Shown here piece after piece: positions 9,316 to 18,486 of a stretch of DNA of 44,653 nt. The stretch's first letter is position 1; each line of letters opens with the position of its first letter. Source of the DNA: an uncultured Solobacterium sp. (lineage in GTDB: Bacteria > Bacillota_I > Bacilli_A > Erysipelotrichales > Erysipelotrichaceae); NCBI GenBank assembly GCA_938041275.1, contig CALISH010000043.1, forward strand, positions 1 to 44,653, given 5' to 3'. The translations under genes were made by a program, and so were the position numbers. The notes beneath the pieces are model-generated. The model made no database searches. It was not told the origin of the DNA and saw only the letters and a program-made list of their open reading frames with translations.

Positions 9316-9399
9316 TTTGTAATTTTACTTGTAATTTTTTGCGTTTGGACAAGCTTTATTTCTGAAAACCATATCATTTTCTAGTATCATGCATACAAA

Positions 9400-9433
9400 A
9401 AACCGGAATACTGTTTGGTTAGCACCCCGGTTT
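9400..9433 (-). terminator. Terminator of secA
   Basis: Stem AAACCGG / CCGGTTT, extendable by G-U pairs across a longer loop, followed on the minus strand by TTTTTT. It starts 10 bp after the secA stop and ends the glgB-pulA-secA transcript. Confidence 0.75.
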
Positions 9434-9442
9434 CCATCATGC

Positions 9443-11770
9443 TTACATGGCTGATTCATTATTTGTTTGAATATGCAATAATGTAGAAACTGTCTGTTCA
9501 GAGATATTCTGCATCATTGCATTGAAGCGATTAAAGCCCTCTTCACGATATGCGTCAATTGGCTTTACATTCGCATAACTGCGTAAACGAACACTTGTCT
9601 TTAAATGTTCCATCACATCCACATGGTGAATCCACTCACGATCTAGAATCTGTAAGAAGATAAACTTTACCATTCGCTGTAGTTCTCCTTGCGGAAGTTC
9701 TGCAGTTTGTTTATGGTATACATCTATAATTGCATCCGTAATCTCTTCTTGTGATCCTCTATGGATTGTCTCCGCATACTGTTTACCATCAATTCCTAAA
9801 CTATTTAAATATTGTGCAAGTTTCTCCTTTGCATCATTCTTGTTCGGAATCTGATAATAGCCTTCAATTGCAGCAGATACATTCTCTTTTACAAGTTCAT
9901 AAACGAGCGGTTCCATATCCTCAAGGTCAAGTACCTTATCTCGTTGATCATAAATCAAATGACGTTGTGCCATTAATACATCGTCATATTCAAGTGTATT
10001 TTTACGTGTATCAAAGTGTAGACCTTCTGCTCTTTCTTGCGTGCGGTCAATGAGCGCTCTCATCTTATTGATATTTTCTTTGTCATGTTCAAAGCGTTCA
10101 ATCATCCCTTCACTTTCGTCTGTATGATATTCCACAATCAAATCATCATCCATGGAACAATAGAATCTAGAGAAACCTGGATCACCTTGACGACCAGAAC
10201 GTCCACGCAACTGATTATCGATACGCTTTGCTTCATGGCGCTCACTACCAAGTACCGCAAGACCACCAAGCTGTGCAACACCTTCACCAAGCTTAATATC
10301 CGTACCACGACCAGCCATATTCGTCGCAACTGTTACCGCAAACTTTTGTCCTGCCTTCGCAATAATCTCAGCTTCATTTTCATCATTTTTTGCATTCAAT
10401 ACATGATGAGGAATATTCTGCTTCTTTAACATTTCACTGAGTGCTTCATTGATACCGATAGATAAGGTACCGATTAAGACTGGCTGTCCCTTTTCATGTA
10501 GTTCTTTTGTATGTTTAACGATTGCCTCATATTTTTCATGTCTATCTTTGAATACCAAATCAGGTTCATCAATACGTGCTATAGGTCTATTGGTAGGCAC
10601 CTCATACACACGCATGTTATAAGTATTCAAGAATTCGTCTTCTTCTGTCTTTGCCGTACCAGTCATACCACTTAACAGGTCATATAAACGGAAGAAGTTC
10701 TGATAAGTAATTGTCGCAAGTGTAATTGTTTCTTGCTTGATACCAACATTTTCTTTGGCTTGAATCGCTTGATGTAATCCATCACTAAATTCACGACCAG
10801 CCATCTTTCTACCAGTAAACTGGTCTACAAGAATAATTTCATCATCACCCACTACATACTCAACATCCCTAGTCATGAGATAGTTAGCACGCATTGCATT
10901 TTGAATATAGTGAACTATGCTTACATGTTCACCATTATAGATGTTTTCAATGCCGAAGGCACGGTCAGCTTTCTTTAAGCCGGCATCCGTTAATACAACG
11001 GTACGGTCTTCACGGTCAATCTCAAAATCAACGTCTCTCTTACAACTCTTTGCAAAACGATCAGCCTGAATATACTGTTGATCTAACACTGGACCAGGAC
11101 CGCTGATAATTAAAGGTGTTCGTGCTTCATCGATTAAGATGGAGTCAACCTCATCCAATACTGCGTAGTGCAAACCACGTAAAACACGCTGTTCCTTGCG
11201 CATTACCATATTATCCCTAAGATAATCAAAGCCTAGTTCTGAGTTTGTTGTATAGGTAATATCACAAGCATACGCATCTCTTTTTTCACTTTCAGAAAGT
11301 GAATGCAAATTACATCCTACCGTTAGACCAAGGAACGTATATACACGTCCCATCCATTCCGCATCACGTTTGGCAAGATACTCATTGACAGTTACAACAT
11401 GTGCACCCTTACCCGCTAAGGCATGTAAGTAGATTGGCATAACAGCTGTTAACGTCTTACCTTCACCGGTCTTCATCTCCGCAATATCACCTTCATGTAA
11501 TAGGATGCCACCTAATACCTGAACACGATATGGAAACTCATTTAGAACACGCTTTGCGGCTTCACGAGCATTCGCAAAAGCATCAGGCAGTACATCTTTT
11601 AAAGATGCTCCTGCCTGTATTTTTTCTTGTAGTTGTTTTGTTACTTCACGTAACTCATCATCTGATTTCTGCGCATAAGTCTCTTCCAATTTCAAAACTT
11701 TATCTGCGAGTACTTCAGCTTGATGAAAGTGTCTTTTTTCGCTATCGAATAGATTTCCAAATAATCCCAT
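9443..11770 (-). CDS. secA: Preprotein translocase ATPase SecA (short C-terminus)
   Basis: ATPase motor that drives unfolded preproteins through SecYEG. Walker A MKTGEGKT, the DEVDSILIDEARTPLI block, the second nucleotide-fold motif TNMAGRGTDIKLGEG and QLRGRSGRQGDPG are all intact. At 775 aa it is shorter than B. subtilis SecA (841 aa) and ends in QTNNESAM, with no Cys-rich zinc tail that would bind SecB or lipid. The ATG at 11770 has AGAGGTAG upstream. It starts 3 bp after the pulA stop, so the two are very likely cotranscribed, an unusual partnership for secA. Confidence 0.97.
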   Translation of the reverse strand: MGLFGNLFDSEKRHFHQAEVLADKVLKLEETYAQKSDDELREVTKQLQEKIQAGASLKDVLPDAFANAREAAKRVLNEFPYRVQVLGGILLHEGDIAEMKTGEGKTLTAVMPIYLHALAGKGAHVVTVNEYLAKRDAEWMGRVYTFLGLTVGCNLHSLSESEKRDAYACDITYTTNSELGFDYLRDNMVMRKEQRVLRGLHYAVLDEVDSILIDEARTPLIISGPGPVLDQQYIQADRFAKSCKRDVDFEIDREDRTVVLTDAGLKKADRAFGIENIYNGEHVSIVHYIQNAMRANYLMTRDVEYVVGDDEIILVDQFTGRKMAGREFSDGLHQAIQAKENVGIKQETITLATITYQNFFRLYDLLSGMTGTAKTEEDEFLNTYNMRVYEVPTNRPIARIDEPDLVFKDRHEKYEAIVKHTKELHEKGQPVLIGTLSIGINEALSEMLKKQNIPHHVLNAKNDENEAEIIAKAGQKFAVTVATNMAGRGTDIKLGEGVAQLGGLAVLGSERHEAKRIDNQLRGRSGRQGDPGFSRFYCSMDDDLIVEYHTDESEGMIERFEHDKENINKMRALIDRTQERAEGLHFDTRKNTLEYDDVLMAQRHLIYDQRDKVLDLEDMEPLVYELVKENVSAAIEGYYQIPNKNDAKEKLAQYLNSLGIDGKQYAETIHRGSQEEITDAIIDVYHKQTAELPQGELQRMVKFIFLQILDREWIHHVDVMEHLKTSVRLRSYANVKPIDAYREEGFNRFNAMMQNISEQTVSTLLHIQTNNESAM

Positions 11771-11773
11771 CTT

Positions 11774-13888
11774 CTACCTCTTGCATACGATTAGGCTTAA
11801 TGCTGGAACACATACATGACTTGATTTAGCTTCTTGGCTATTCCCATTTTCATCAAAGATAACTCGCCACTTCTCATCAAAACGATAGAAGCGATCACCA
11901 GTTGATGGATTAATCATGACACGAATCGTTTCTGCATTGCCTTTCGAACCTGCAATATCATAGAACACCGTCTGGTCATCCGCAACCCAAACTTTCACTT
12001 TTTCATTGATTTCTAACGCAGTTTTCAGACAGAATTCACTTACAGATCTACGCAAAGCAGTCGCTTTGCGGAAATACTTCACAACTTCTTGGTAATATTC
12101 CATTCTTTCCCAATCCATACGGTTAATTTCATCTGGGGCGTTATAGGAGTTATGATTATCCTTCTTTGTACCACAGAATTCAAAACCAGCATGTATAAAT
12201 GGTACACCTTGTGAAACCATCGTAATCGCAATCATCATCTTCTGGCGACGAATACGAGTGGCTCTATCTTCATTATTACAACATGCATGCATCTTATCCC
12301 ATACAGTACTATTATCATGCGTTTCAAAACCATTGATAGACTGATCCGGAGAGAAGAATCTCTTAAAATGCGGTGTATCTAGAACATTTCCTGTTAGTGC
12401 AGCCAAGCTAGCAAATGCGTTATTCCAGTTACCGGTCGCATATCCACGTTCATACTTCTCACTTTCACTTGTCTTTCCTTTGATTACATCACGGAAGTAA
12501 TCATTAAAGTGACCAATATGAGGCATCGCACCTTGGTTATGAATATTTGCCTTTTGCGATCCTTGTAACATCGTTGGCATATCCCAACCCTCCCCATAGA
12601 TGAGTGCATTAGGATTATTTCGGATTGCCTCATTACGAATCTTATTCATCGTTGCCACATCAATGATACCCATTAAGTCAAAACGGAAACCATCAATGCC
12701 ATAAATCTGCATTAGATTACGAATAACATACACAAGATATCTAGAAGCCATCGGCATCTCTGAGGCAAAATCATTACCACAGTAAGAACCGTTAGACATA
12801 TATCCTTCTTCGTTATAGCGGAAGTAATAATATGGAACCAAACAATCAAACGCAGTTTCCGCAACATCATATGCGTGATTAAACACAACGTCTAGCGTGA
12901 CACGAAGATGATTGCGGTGAAGACAAGCTACAAGCTCTTTAAATTCTTTCATGCGTACATATGGATGGTCTGGAACAGAACTAAAACTACCCTTTAAAGA
13001 TAGATACTGACGGGGATCATATCCCCAGTTGTAGTTAAGCTCTGGTTTAAAATCATCAACTGTACTAAAGTCTGTTAGTGGCATAAACTGCACATGCGTC
13101 ACACCCAAGGATTTAATATAGTTTAAACCAGTAGGTAGACCCCTATACTCAGTTCCATCCTCACATAGAGAGCTAAACTTTCCATGTGTTTTTGTTCCTG
13201 TAAATGGATGCATTGTCATATCGCGAACACTACACTCATAGATAATAGATTCTGTCGGCGTAATTGGTTTCTCAATTGGATAATCCTTAATCTTATCTAA
13301 CTCAGACAAATCAATAACAGCACTTGCCTTTGCATTGCCATTACAACTATATGCATATGGGTCTAATGACTTCACTACCTTACCATTGCGTTCTACCAAA
13401 TATGTATATATCGCATGTTTAAAGTCTCCAGGCACTTTTACATACCAAGTACCCATTTCACTAGGTTCCATTGCCTTTAGTATCTGAACACCACTAACAT
13501 CCAAGGACAGTGTTACATTAACAGCTGTTGGTGCCCACACCTTAAACCATGTATGTTCTGGTGAATAATGTGATCCTAAATCATCCTTCTCATAACCATA
13601 CAAAGCATTGAAGCGTTCACGCTTTACAATGAGTCTAGTAACTAACGGAGTATATCTACCATGACTTTCACGCACTTGATAATCCATACGGAAATTAGGC
13701 TCATATAGACCCTTTAGACGATATAAGATAAAACTATCGTGTGTCTCCACACCTTCAATTGACAATTCCTCGACATAGCCGCCCATTCCCGTCAATTGGA
13801 AACGGCTTGATTCACCCCGATAAAAACTGCGATCAATCGTTACCGTTATCTTTCCAAAATCATCTAAATACGCATTAAATATTGACAT
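11774..13888 (-). CDS. pulA: Type I pullulanase (glycogen/starch debranching)
   Basis: GH13 debranching enzyme that cleaves alpha-1,6 links. 704 aa, no signal peptide, so intracellular. An N-terminal beta-sandwich/CBM48 region (about 1-210) precedes the catalytic barrel. The pullulanase signature YNWGYDP is present, as are the GH13 regions VVFNHAYD, GFRFDLMGIID (nucleophile Asp), YGEGWDMPT (acid Glu) and FETHDNSTVWD. The gene begins 2 bp after glgB and ends 3 bp before secA. Its role is probably to trim glycogen made by the GlgCDA/GlgB set of the same window. AGAGG precedes the ATG at a somewhat long 12-nt spacing. Confidence 0.92.
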   Translation of the reverse strand: MSIFNAYLDDFGKITVTIDRSFYRGESSRFQLTGMGGYVEELSIEGVETHDSFILYRLKGLYEPNFRMDYQVRESHGRYTPLVTRLIVKRERFNALYGYEKDDLGSHYSPEHTWFKVWAPTAVNVTLSLDVSGVQILKAMEPSEMGTWYVKVPGDFKHAIYTYLVERNGKVVKSLDPYAYSCNGNAKASAVIDLSELDKIKDYPIEKPITPTESIIYECSVRDMTMHPFTGTKTHGKFSSLCEDGTEYRGLPTGLNYIKSLGVTHVQFMPLTDFSTVDDFKPELNYNWGYDPRQYLSLKGSFSSVPDHPYVRMKEFKELVACLHRNHLRVTLDVVFNHAYDVAETAFDCLVPYYYFRYNEEGYMSNGSYCGNDFASEMPMASRYLVYVIRNLMQIYGIDGFRFDLMGIIDVATMNKIRNEAIRNNPNALIYGEGWDMPTMLQGSQKANIHNQGAMPHIGHFNDYFRDVIKGKTSESEKYERGYATGNWNNAFASLAALTGNVLDTPHFKRFFSPDQSINGFETHDNSTVWDKMHACCNNEDRATRIRRQKMMIAITMVSQGVPFIHAGFEFCGTKKDNHNSYNAPDEINRMDWERMEYYQEVVKYFRKATALRRSVSEFCLKTALEINEKVKVWVADDQTVFYDIAGSKGNAETIRVMINPSTGDRFYRFDEKWRVIFDENGNSQEAKSSHVCVPALSLIVCKR

Positions 13889-13890
13889 CT

Positions 13891-15717
13891 TTATTTCTTA
13901 CCTCTGTTTTTCTTCGCTACAAACCAAATGGCCGTAAATGGCGCAAGATTCATCTTCAAGAGATTCTTTCCAGTCTTCTTAGAAGTACGGATCGCTCTTG
14001 GATGGACCATTCCATTGCCACCATAAATTTGATTATCTGAGTTCAAGATTTCCTTATAATATCCACTTTGTGGCATCTCTAACTCAAAGCTTTCATATGT
14101 TGTATTACTTAAGTTCAATACACATACAAGGTATTCATCCTTACTACTACGGTAGAAGGAATATACACTCTGTACATTATTATCCGCATCAATCCACTTG
14201 AAGCCATCATAGCTGTAATCCGCTTCATACAAGCATGCATGTGATAGATATAACTCATTTAGCTTTTTAATAAATAAATTGAAGGAATAGTGCTTAGGAT
14301 ACTGGAGTAATTCCCAATCAATTTCACGAGTTTCATCAAACTCACGGAAAGAACCGAGTTCATTTCCCATAAAATTTAACTTCTTGCCAGGATGAGCATA
14401 CATGTATGCATATAAGTTCTTCGCTTGTGCAAACTTTGCATCATAGTCCCCCCACATACGGTCGATGACAGTATGCTTACCATGTACATTTTCATCATGG
14501 CTAAATGGCATTAAGAACTTTTCACTATAGAAGTAAGCCATTGAGAAAGTCAACTTGTGATGATCATAATAACGATAGATAGGATCTGTTCCATAATACT
14601 TTAATGTGTCATTCATCCAACCAAGATCCCACTTATAGTCAAAGCCCAGACCATCCTTTTCCGTAGGTGCTGTTACATTAGGGAAATCGGAGCTATCCTC
14701 TGCAATCATCATGACAGTTGGAAATTCCTTATGCATGTAATAGTTCAAACGCTTTACAAAGTAGATAGCACCGTCATTTGTACCTCTATCACGATTGCCA
14801 GCCCAATAAATGAGGTTAGAAACCGCATCGATACGGATACCATCCATATGATACATATTCACCCAGAACGCTGCAGATGACATTAAGAAGGAACGTACTT
14901 CTTCATTCCATAAGTTAAAGTTCAGCGTACCCCATTCAGAGTTTGCGTCATATTCATTTGGATATTCATATAACGCTTCTCCATCAAAGTAACGTAACCC
15001 AAAGTCATCCTTCACGAAGTGAACAGGCACCATGTCAATAATGATACCAATTCCTGCCGCATGGCAACGGTTCACAAAGCGGTTAAACTCCTGTGGATTT
15101 CCATAACGACTTGTTAAGGAATAGTAACCACTGACTTGATATCCCCAAGATCCATCGAATGGATACTCACTGAGAGGCATTAGCTCAATATGTGTATAAC
15201 CATTCTCCTTGATATATGGAATCAGTTCATCCGCGAGCATATCATACGAATATGGATGCTCACCATTACGCTTCCATCCACCAACATATAACTCATAGAT
15301 ATTCATTGGCTTATCAAAGTTTAAACTACGGTTATTCAACCACTTCTCATCCGTCCAAGATAACTTGCTTAAATCAACAAGCTTACTTGCAGTATTTGGT
15401 CTTGTCTCGCTATAGAAAGCAAATGGGTCAGCTTTATACAGAATATTTCCTGTTCTAGTTTGAATCTTATACTTATAAACTTCCCACTCGTTCAAAGATG
15501 GAACTGTAATTGTCCATACACCTTGAAAGTTCATTCTCTCCATCAAGATTTGGTTCTCATCCCAGTTTGTAAATGATCCAACAACCCATACATTTTCCGC
15601 ATGGGGCGCATACACTGTGAATCGAACTCCCCCGTCCACAAAGTGGGCGCCAAACACCTCATATGCATTCAAGGAATGACCCTGATGAAACTCTTCAATG
15701 ATACGTTCTAAATTCAT
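13891..15717 (-). CDS. glgB: 1,4-alpha-glucan branching enzyme GlgB
   Basis: Transfers alpha-1,4 segments to alpha-1,6 positions during glycogen synthesis. 608 aa: N-terminal CBM48 (about 20-110, GVRFTVYAPHAENVWVVGSF), GH13 barrel, C-terminal beta domain. The catalytic regions are GIRIDAVSNLIYW (nucleophile Asp), MIAEDSSDFP (acid Glu) and PFSHDENVHGK (transition-state His-Asp). Region I reads DMVPVHF rather than the more common DWVPAHF. GGAGGATC precedes the ATG by 7 nt. First gene of a glgB-pulA-secA transcript. Confidence 0.95.
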   Translation of the reverse strand: MNLERIIEEFHQGHSLNAYEVFGAHFVDGGVRFTVYAPHAENVWVVGSFTNWDENQILMERMNFQGVWTITVPSLNEWEVYKYKIQTRTGNILYKADPFAFYSETRPNTASKLVDLSKLSWTDEKWLNNRSLNFDKPMNIYELYVGGWKRNGEHPYSYDMLADELIPYIKENGYTHIELMPLSEYPFDGSWGYQVSGYYSLTSRYGNPQEFNRFVNRCHAAGIGIIIDMVPVHFVKDDFGLRYFDGEALYEYPNEYDANSEWGTLNFNLWNEEVRSFLMSSAAFWVNMYHMDGIRIDAVSNLIYWAGNRDRGTNDGAIYFVKRLNYYMHKEFPTVMMIAEDSSDFPNVTAPTEKDGLGFDYKWDLGWMNDTLKYYGTDPIYRYYDHHKLTFSMAYFYSEKFLMPFSHDENVHGKHTVIDRMWGDYDAKFAQAKNLYAYMYAHPGKKLNFMGNELGSFREFDETREIDWELLQYPKHYSFNLFIKKLNELYLSHACLYEADYSYDGFKWIDADNNVQSVYSFYRSSKDEYLVCVLNLSNTTYESFELEMPQSGYYKEILNSDNQIYGGNGMVHPRAIRTSKKTGKNLLKMNLAPFTAIWFVAKKNRGKK

Positions 15718-15746
15718 ATGTGATCCTCCGTAACTACGTTACACTT

Positions 15747-15755
15747 ATTTTAACA
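15747..15755 (-). promoter_or_regulatory. Extended -10 promoter for glgB-pulA-secA
   Basis: TGTTAAAAT (TGn plus TAAAAT) lies 30-38 bp upstream of the glgB ATG, after the terminator of the phosphoglucomutase gene. The -35 is poor. It is the only candidate seen for the three-gene unit. Confidence 0.4.
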
Positions 15756-15817
15756 TTGCCAGTATCGAATGAATACAGATAGATAACGAAAAACGTATAA
15801 ACTAGCATAGAAAAAAA

Positions 15818-15841
15818 AGATGCAGACATCAACCTGCATCT
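15818..15841 (-). terminator. Terminator of the phosphoglucomutase gene
   Basis: Perfect 8-bp stem AGATGCAG / CTGCATCT, followed on the minus strand by eight T. It lies 17 bp past the stop of the 15858-17540 gene. Confidence 0.88.
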
Positions 15842-15857
15842 ATCTATATTCTAATTC

Positions 15858-17540
15858 TTAGGAGAATAAAGGCTTAAGTACTGCTGCTAACTCATCCTTT
15901 TCCTTCTGTGCTTCAGCTAAGTCTTTACCTAAAGTTGTAAAGTATGTCTTAATCTTAGGCTCTGTACCAGAAGGACGAACAACAACTGTAGCTCCATCTT
16001 CTAAACCAAAGATAAGCACATTTGCCTTCGGTAAACCTGTCTCTTCAGGCTTGTTGTAGTCTGTTAGAGAAACAACCTTACGTCCTGCAAATTCTACTGG
16101 TGGATTAGTACGTAATGTATTCATGATACCAGCCATCTTATCCATACCAGAAAGGCCATCAAACTCATAGCTATCAACCTTGTTGAGGAAACGCCCATAC
16201 TGTGCGTAAATTTCCTCTAGACGCTGTTTGATGGAAGATCCAATACTACGATAGTACGCAGCCATCTCACAGATTAACATTGATCCAACAATCGCATCCT
16301 TATCGCGTACATAAGAACCTGCTAAATAACCATAGCTCTCTTCAAAACCAAAGATGAAACGTTCTTCTTCACCATGCGCTTCAAGTTGTGCAATCTGATC
16401 ACCAATCCACTTGAACCCTGTTAATGTATGACGTAGTTCAACACCATAGTGCTTCGCAACCAAATCGGCTAGCGGTGTAGATACGATAGACTTAACAGCC
16501 ACTGGATTCTTAGGCATTGTGCCCTTCTCAATACGTCCAGCACAGATGTAATCTAGTAAAAGTACACCCATTTCATTACCAGATACGAGTTCGTACGAAC
16601 CATCTGGACACTTCATCGCAATTCCTACACGGTCAGCATCAGGATCAGTTGCCAACATTAAATCAGCACCAACCTTCTTTGCAAGTTCCAAGCCCTTCTC
16701 TAATGCTTCATAGATTTCAGGGTTTGGATAAGGACATGTTGTAAAGTATCCATTTGGATATTCCTGTTCAGGAACGATAGTAATATCTGTAATACCCATA
16801 TCACTTAATACGCGTGTTACAGGCACAAGACCAGTACCATTTAATGGAGAATACACAAGCTTCAAGCCTGCCGTCTTGCAAAGATTTGGACGAACTTGTC
16901 TAGATTCAATTGCTTGATAGAGTGCTTCCTTGCAATCATCTCCAACAAACCGAATCAAGCCCTTCTCTACACCTTCCGCAAAAGTAATGTATTTCGCACC
17001 AGTTAGTACATCTGTCTTTTGAATCTGGTCATATACAATCGCAGCCGCATCATCTGTCATCTGACAACCATCTGGTCCATACGCTTTAAAGCCATTGTAT
17101 TTTGCAGGATTGTGTGATGCTGTAATCATAATACCTGCGTTGCAGTGATAGTATCTTGTCGCAAAGCTCAAAGCAGGTACAGGCATTAGTTCATCATATA
17201 AACGAACATGGATACCATTTGCGGCTAGTACTGCAGCCGCATCCTTCGCAAAAGTCCAACCCTTTAAACGACTATCATAACTAATCGCAACAGTCTGTGT
17301 ACCACCTTGTGTCTTAACCCAATCCGCAACACCCTGTGTTGCCTGACGAACAACCCAGATATTCATACGGTTTGTGCCAGCACCAAGAGTACCTCTTAAA
17401 CCAGCAGTACCAAACTTCAAAGCCACTGCAAATCTCTCTTTGATTGCTTCATCATCATTTTCAATACTAGCTAATTCTGCATGTAAATCAAAATCGATTA
17501 AGTTTGCAGAAAGCCAACGCTTATATTCATCTAAATACAT
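15858..17540 (-). CDS. pgcA: Phosphoglucomutase (alpha-D-phosphohexomutase family)
   Basis: Interconverts glucose-6-phosphate and glucose-1-phosphate, feeding GlgC. 560 aa, the PgcA/phosphomannomutase type of Firmicutes. The phosphoserine loop MITASHNPAKYNG, metal loop ATDPDADRVGIA, sugar-specificity loop GFEESYGYLAG and phosphate-binding loop VRPSGTEPKIK appear in the standard order. AAGGAG lies about 10 nt before the ATG. It is flanked by strong terminators on both sides, so it is a single-gene unit between ptsH and glgB. Confidence 0.94.
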   Translation of the reverse strand: MYLDEYKRWLSANLIDFDLHAELASIENDDEAIKERFAVALKFGTAGLRGTLGAGTNRMNIWVVRQATQGVADWVKTQGGTQTVAISYDSRLKGWTFAKDAAAVLAANGIHVRLYDELMPVPALSFATRYYHCNAGIMITASHNPAKYNGFKAYGPDGCQMTDDAAAIVYDQIQKTDVLTGAKYITFAEGVEKGLIRFVGDDCKEALYQAIESRQVRPNLCKTAGLKLVYSPLNGTGLVPVTRVLSDMGITDITIVPEQEYPNGYFTTCPYPNPEIYEALEKGLELAKKVGADLMLATDPDADRVGIAMKCPDGSYELVSGNEMGVLLLDYICAGRIEKGTMPKNPVAVKSIVSTPLADLVAKHYGVELRHTLTGFKWIGDQIAQLEAHGEEERFIFGFEESYGYLAGSYVRDKDAIVGSMLICEMAAYYRSIGSSIKQRLEEIYAQYGRFLNKVDSYEFDGLSGMDKMAGIMNTLRTNPPVEFAGRKVVSLTDYNKPEETGLPKANVLIFGLEDGATVVVRPSGTEPKIKTYFTTLGKDLAEAQKEKDELAAVLKPLFS

Positions 17541-17580
17541 AATTTTTTAGCTCCTTAATCTTATTTTAGCATAATAAAAA

Positions 17581-17604
17581 AGAAAGATGCCAAAACATCT
17601 TTCT
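17581..17604 (-). terminator. Terminator of ptsH
   Basis: Perfect 9-bp stem AGAAAGATG / CATCTTTCT with a 6-nt loop, then TTTTTT on the minus strand, 18 bp past the ptsH stop. Confidence 0.88.
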
Positions 17605-17621
17605 CCCCTTATTGTTATCTA

Positions 17622-17888
17622 TTAAGCAATAACTTTTTGAGCGCGTAATACGTCTTCAATTGTCTTAACAGCTGAATCTTCGTCATCACCTTCACAGGAA
17701 ATTGTAATTTCAGACTGTGTAGGAATTCCAAGTGACATAACACCCATAATAGACTTCATATTCACTGTACGGCCCTTGTAAGATACCTTCACTTCGCTCT
17801 TAAACTTGCTTGCAGCATTTACAGCAACTGTAGCAGGACGTGCATGTAATCCTACTGGGTCAACAACTGTAACAGTAATTTCTTTCAT
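17622..17888 (-). CDS. ptsH: Phosphocarrier protein HPr
   Basis: 88-aa phosphocarrier of the sugar phosphotransferase system. The active-site His lies in GLHARPA, where enzyme I phosphorylates it. The regulatory Ser lies in VNMKSIMGVMSLG, the target of HPr kinase in Firmicutes, so carbon-catabolite signalling by P-Ser-HPr is possible. An AGGAGG site precedes the ATG. ptsI is not next to it; the gene stands alone between its own promoter and terminator. Confidence 0.96.
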   Translation of the reverse strand: MKEITVTVVDPVGLHARPATVAVNAASKFKSEVKVSYKGRTVNMKSIMGVMSLGIPTQSEITISCEGDDEDSAVKTIEDVLRAQKVIA

Positions 17889-17929
17889 TGGTTTATCCTC
17901 CTGATAATTTTTACTTACTATATCTGTAT

Positions 17930-17938
17930 TTTATAACA
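17930..17938 (-). promoter_or_regulatory. Extended -10 promoter for ptsH
   Basis: TGTTATAAA (TGn plus TATAAA) lies 42-50 bp upstream of the HPr start; TTGTAT at 17951-17956 is a possible but closely spaced (15 bp) -35. Confidence 0.45.
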
Positions 17939-18009
17939 TACTTGTTTCAGATACAAGCGGTTACATATATAGAAGTTGCAATTCGATACAATATTTCTAT
18001 CTTAGAAAT

Positions 18010-18486
18010 TTACTTATGATATGGCTCGTTATGAAGAATGCGAAAACTACGATAGATTTGTTCTACTACTAGTATTCTACAAAGTTGATGTGGAAAGGTT
18101 GCCTTAGAGATACGCCAACGGAAGTCAGCACGCTGAATCAATTCATTGCTTAATCCCAAAGAACCACCAATCACAAATGTAATCTTACTTCTAGCACGAT
18201 TATAACAATCCTGTATTTTATTCGCTAGCGCGATAGAATCGATATCCACACCCGCAAGATCTAGTAAAATCAGATATTCATCATCACGGATATTTTTTAA
18301 TATCCGCTGCCCTTCTATCACCTTTACTTGTTCATTTTCAGCAGCGGAGTTTGTCTCTGGTGCTTTTTCATCCTGCACTTCTATAACGTCAATCTTATCG
18401 TAAGGACGGATACGCTTTACATACTCTGCGATAGCATCCTTCATCCACTTCTCTTTTAGTTTGCCACAGGCAATCATCTTGATCAT
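18010..18486 (-). CDS. rlmH: 23S rRNA pseudouridine-1915 N3-methyltransferase RlmH
   Basis: SPOUT-class methyltransferase that modifies helix 69 of 23S rRNA. 158 aa; the SAM-binding knot contains FVIGGSLGLSNE, and the C-terminus ends in the family hallmark EQIYRSFRILHNEPYHK. The ATG overlaps the stop of the HtrA-like gene by 4 bp (ATGA). The same htrA-like/rlmH adjacency is found at the end of the B. subtilis wal (yyc) region, supporting orthology. Confidence 0.96.
   Translation of the reverse strand: MIKMIACGKLKEKWMKDAIAEYVKRIRPYDKIDVIEVQDEKAPETNSAAENEQVKVIEGQRILKNIRDDEYLILLDLAGVDIDSIALANKIQDCYNRARSKITFVIGGSLGLSNELIQRADFRWRISKATFPHQLCRILVVEQIYRSFRILHNEPYHK

Noticed and set aside
13891..15717. 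GlgB suspected of active-site loss because of DMVPVHF and AEDSS variants
   Set aside because: The catalytic Asp and Glu and the HD pair are in place; AEDS is common in Firmicute branching enzymes.
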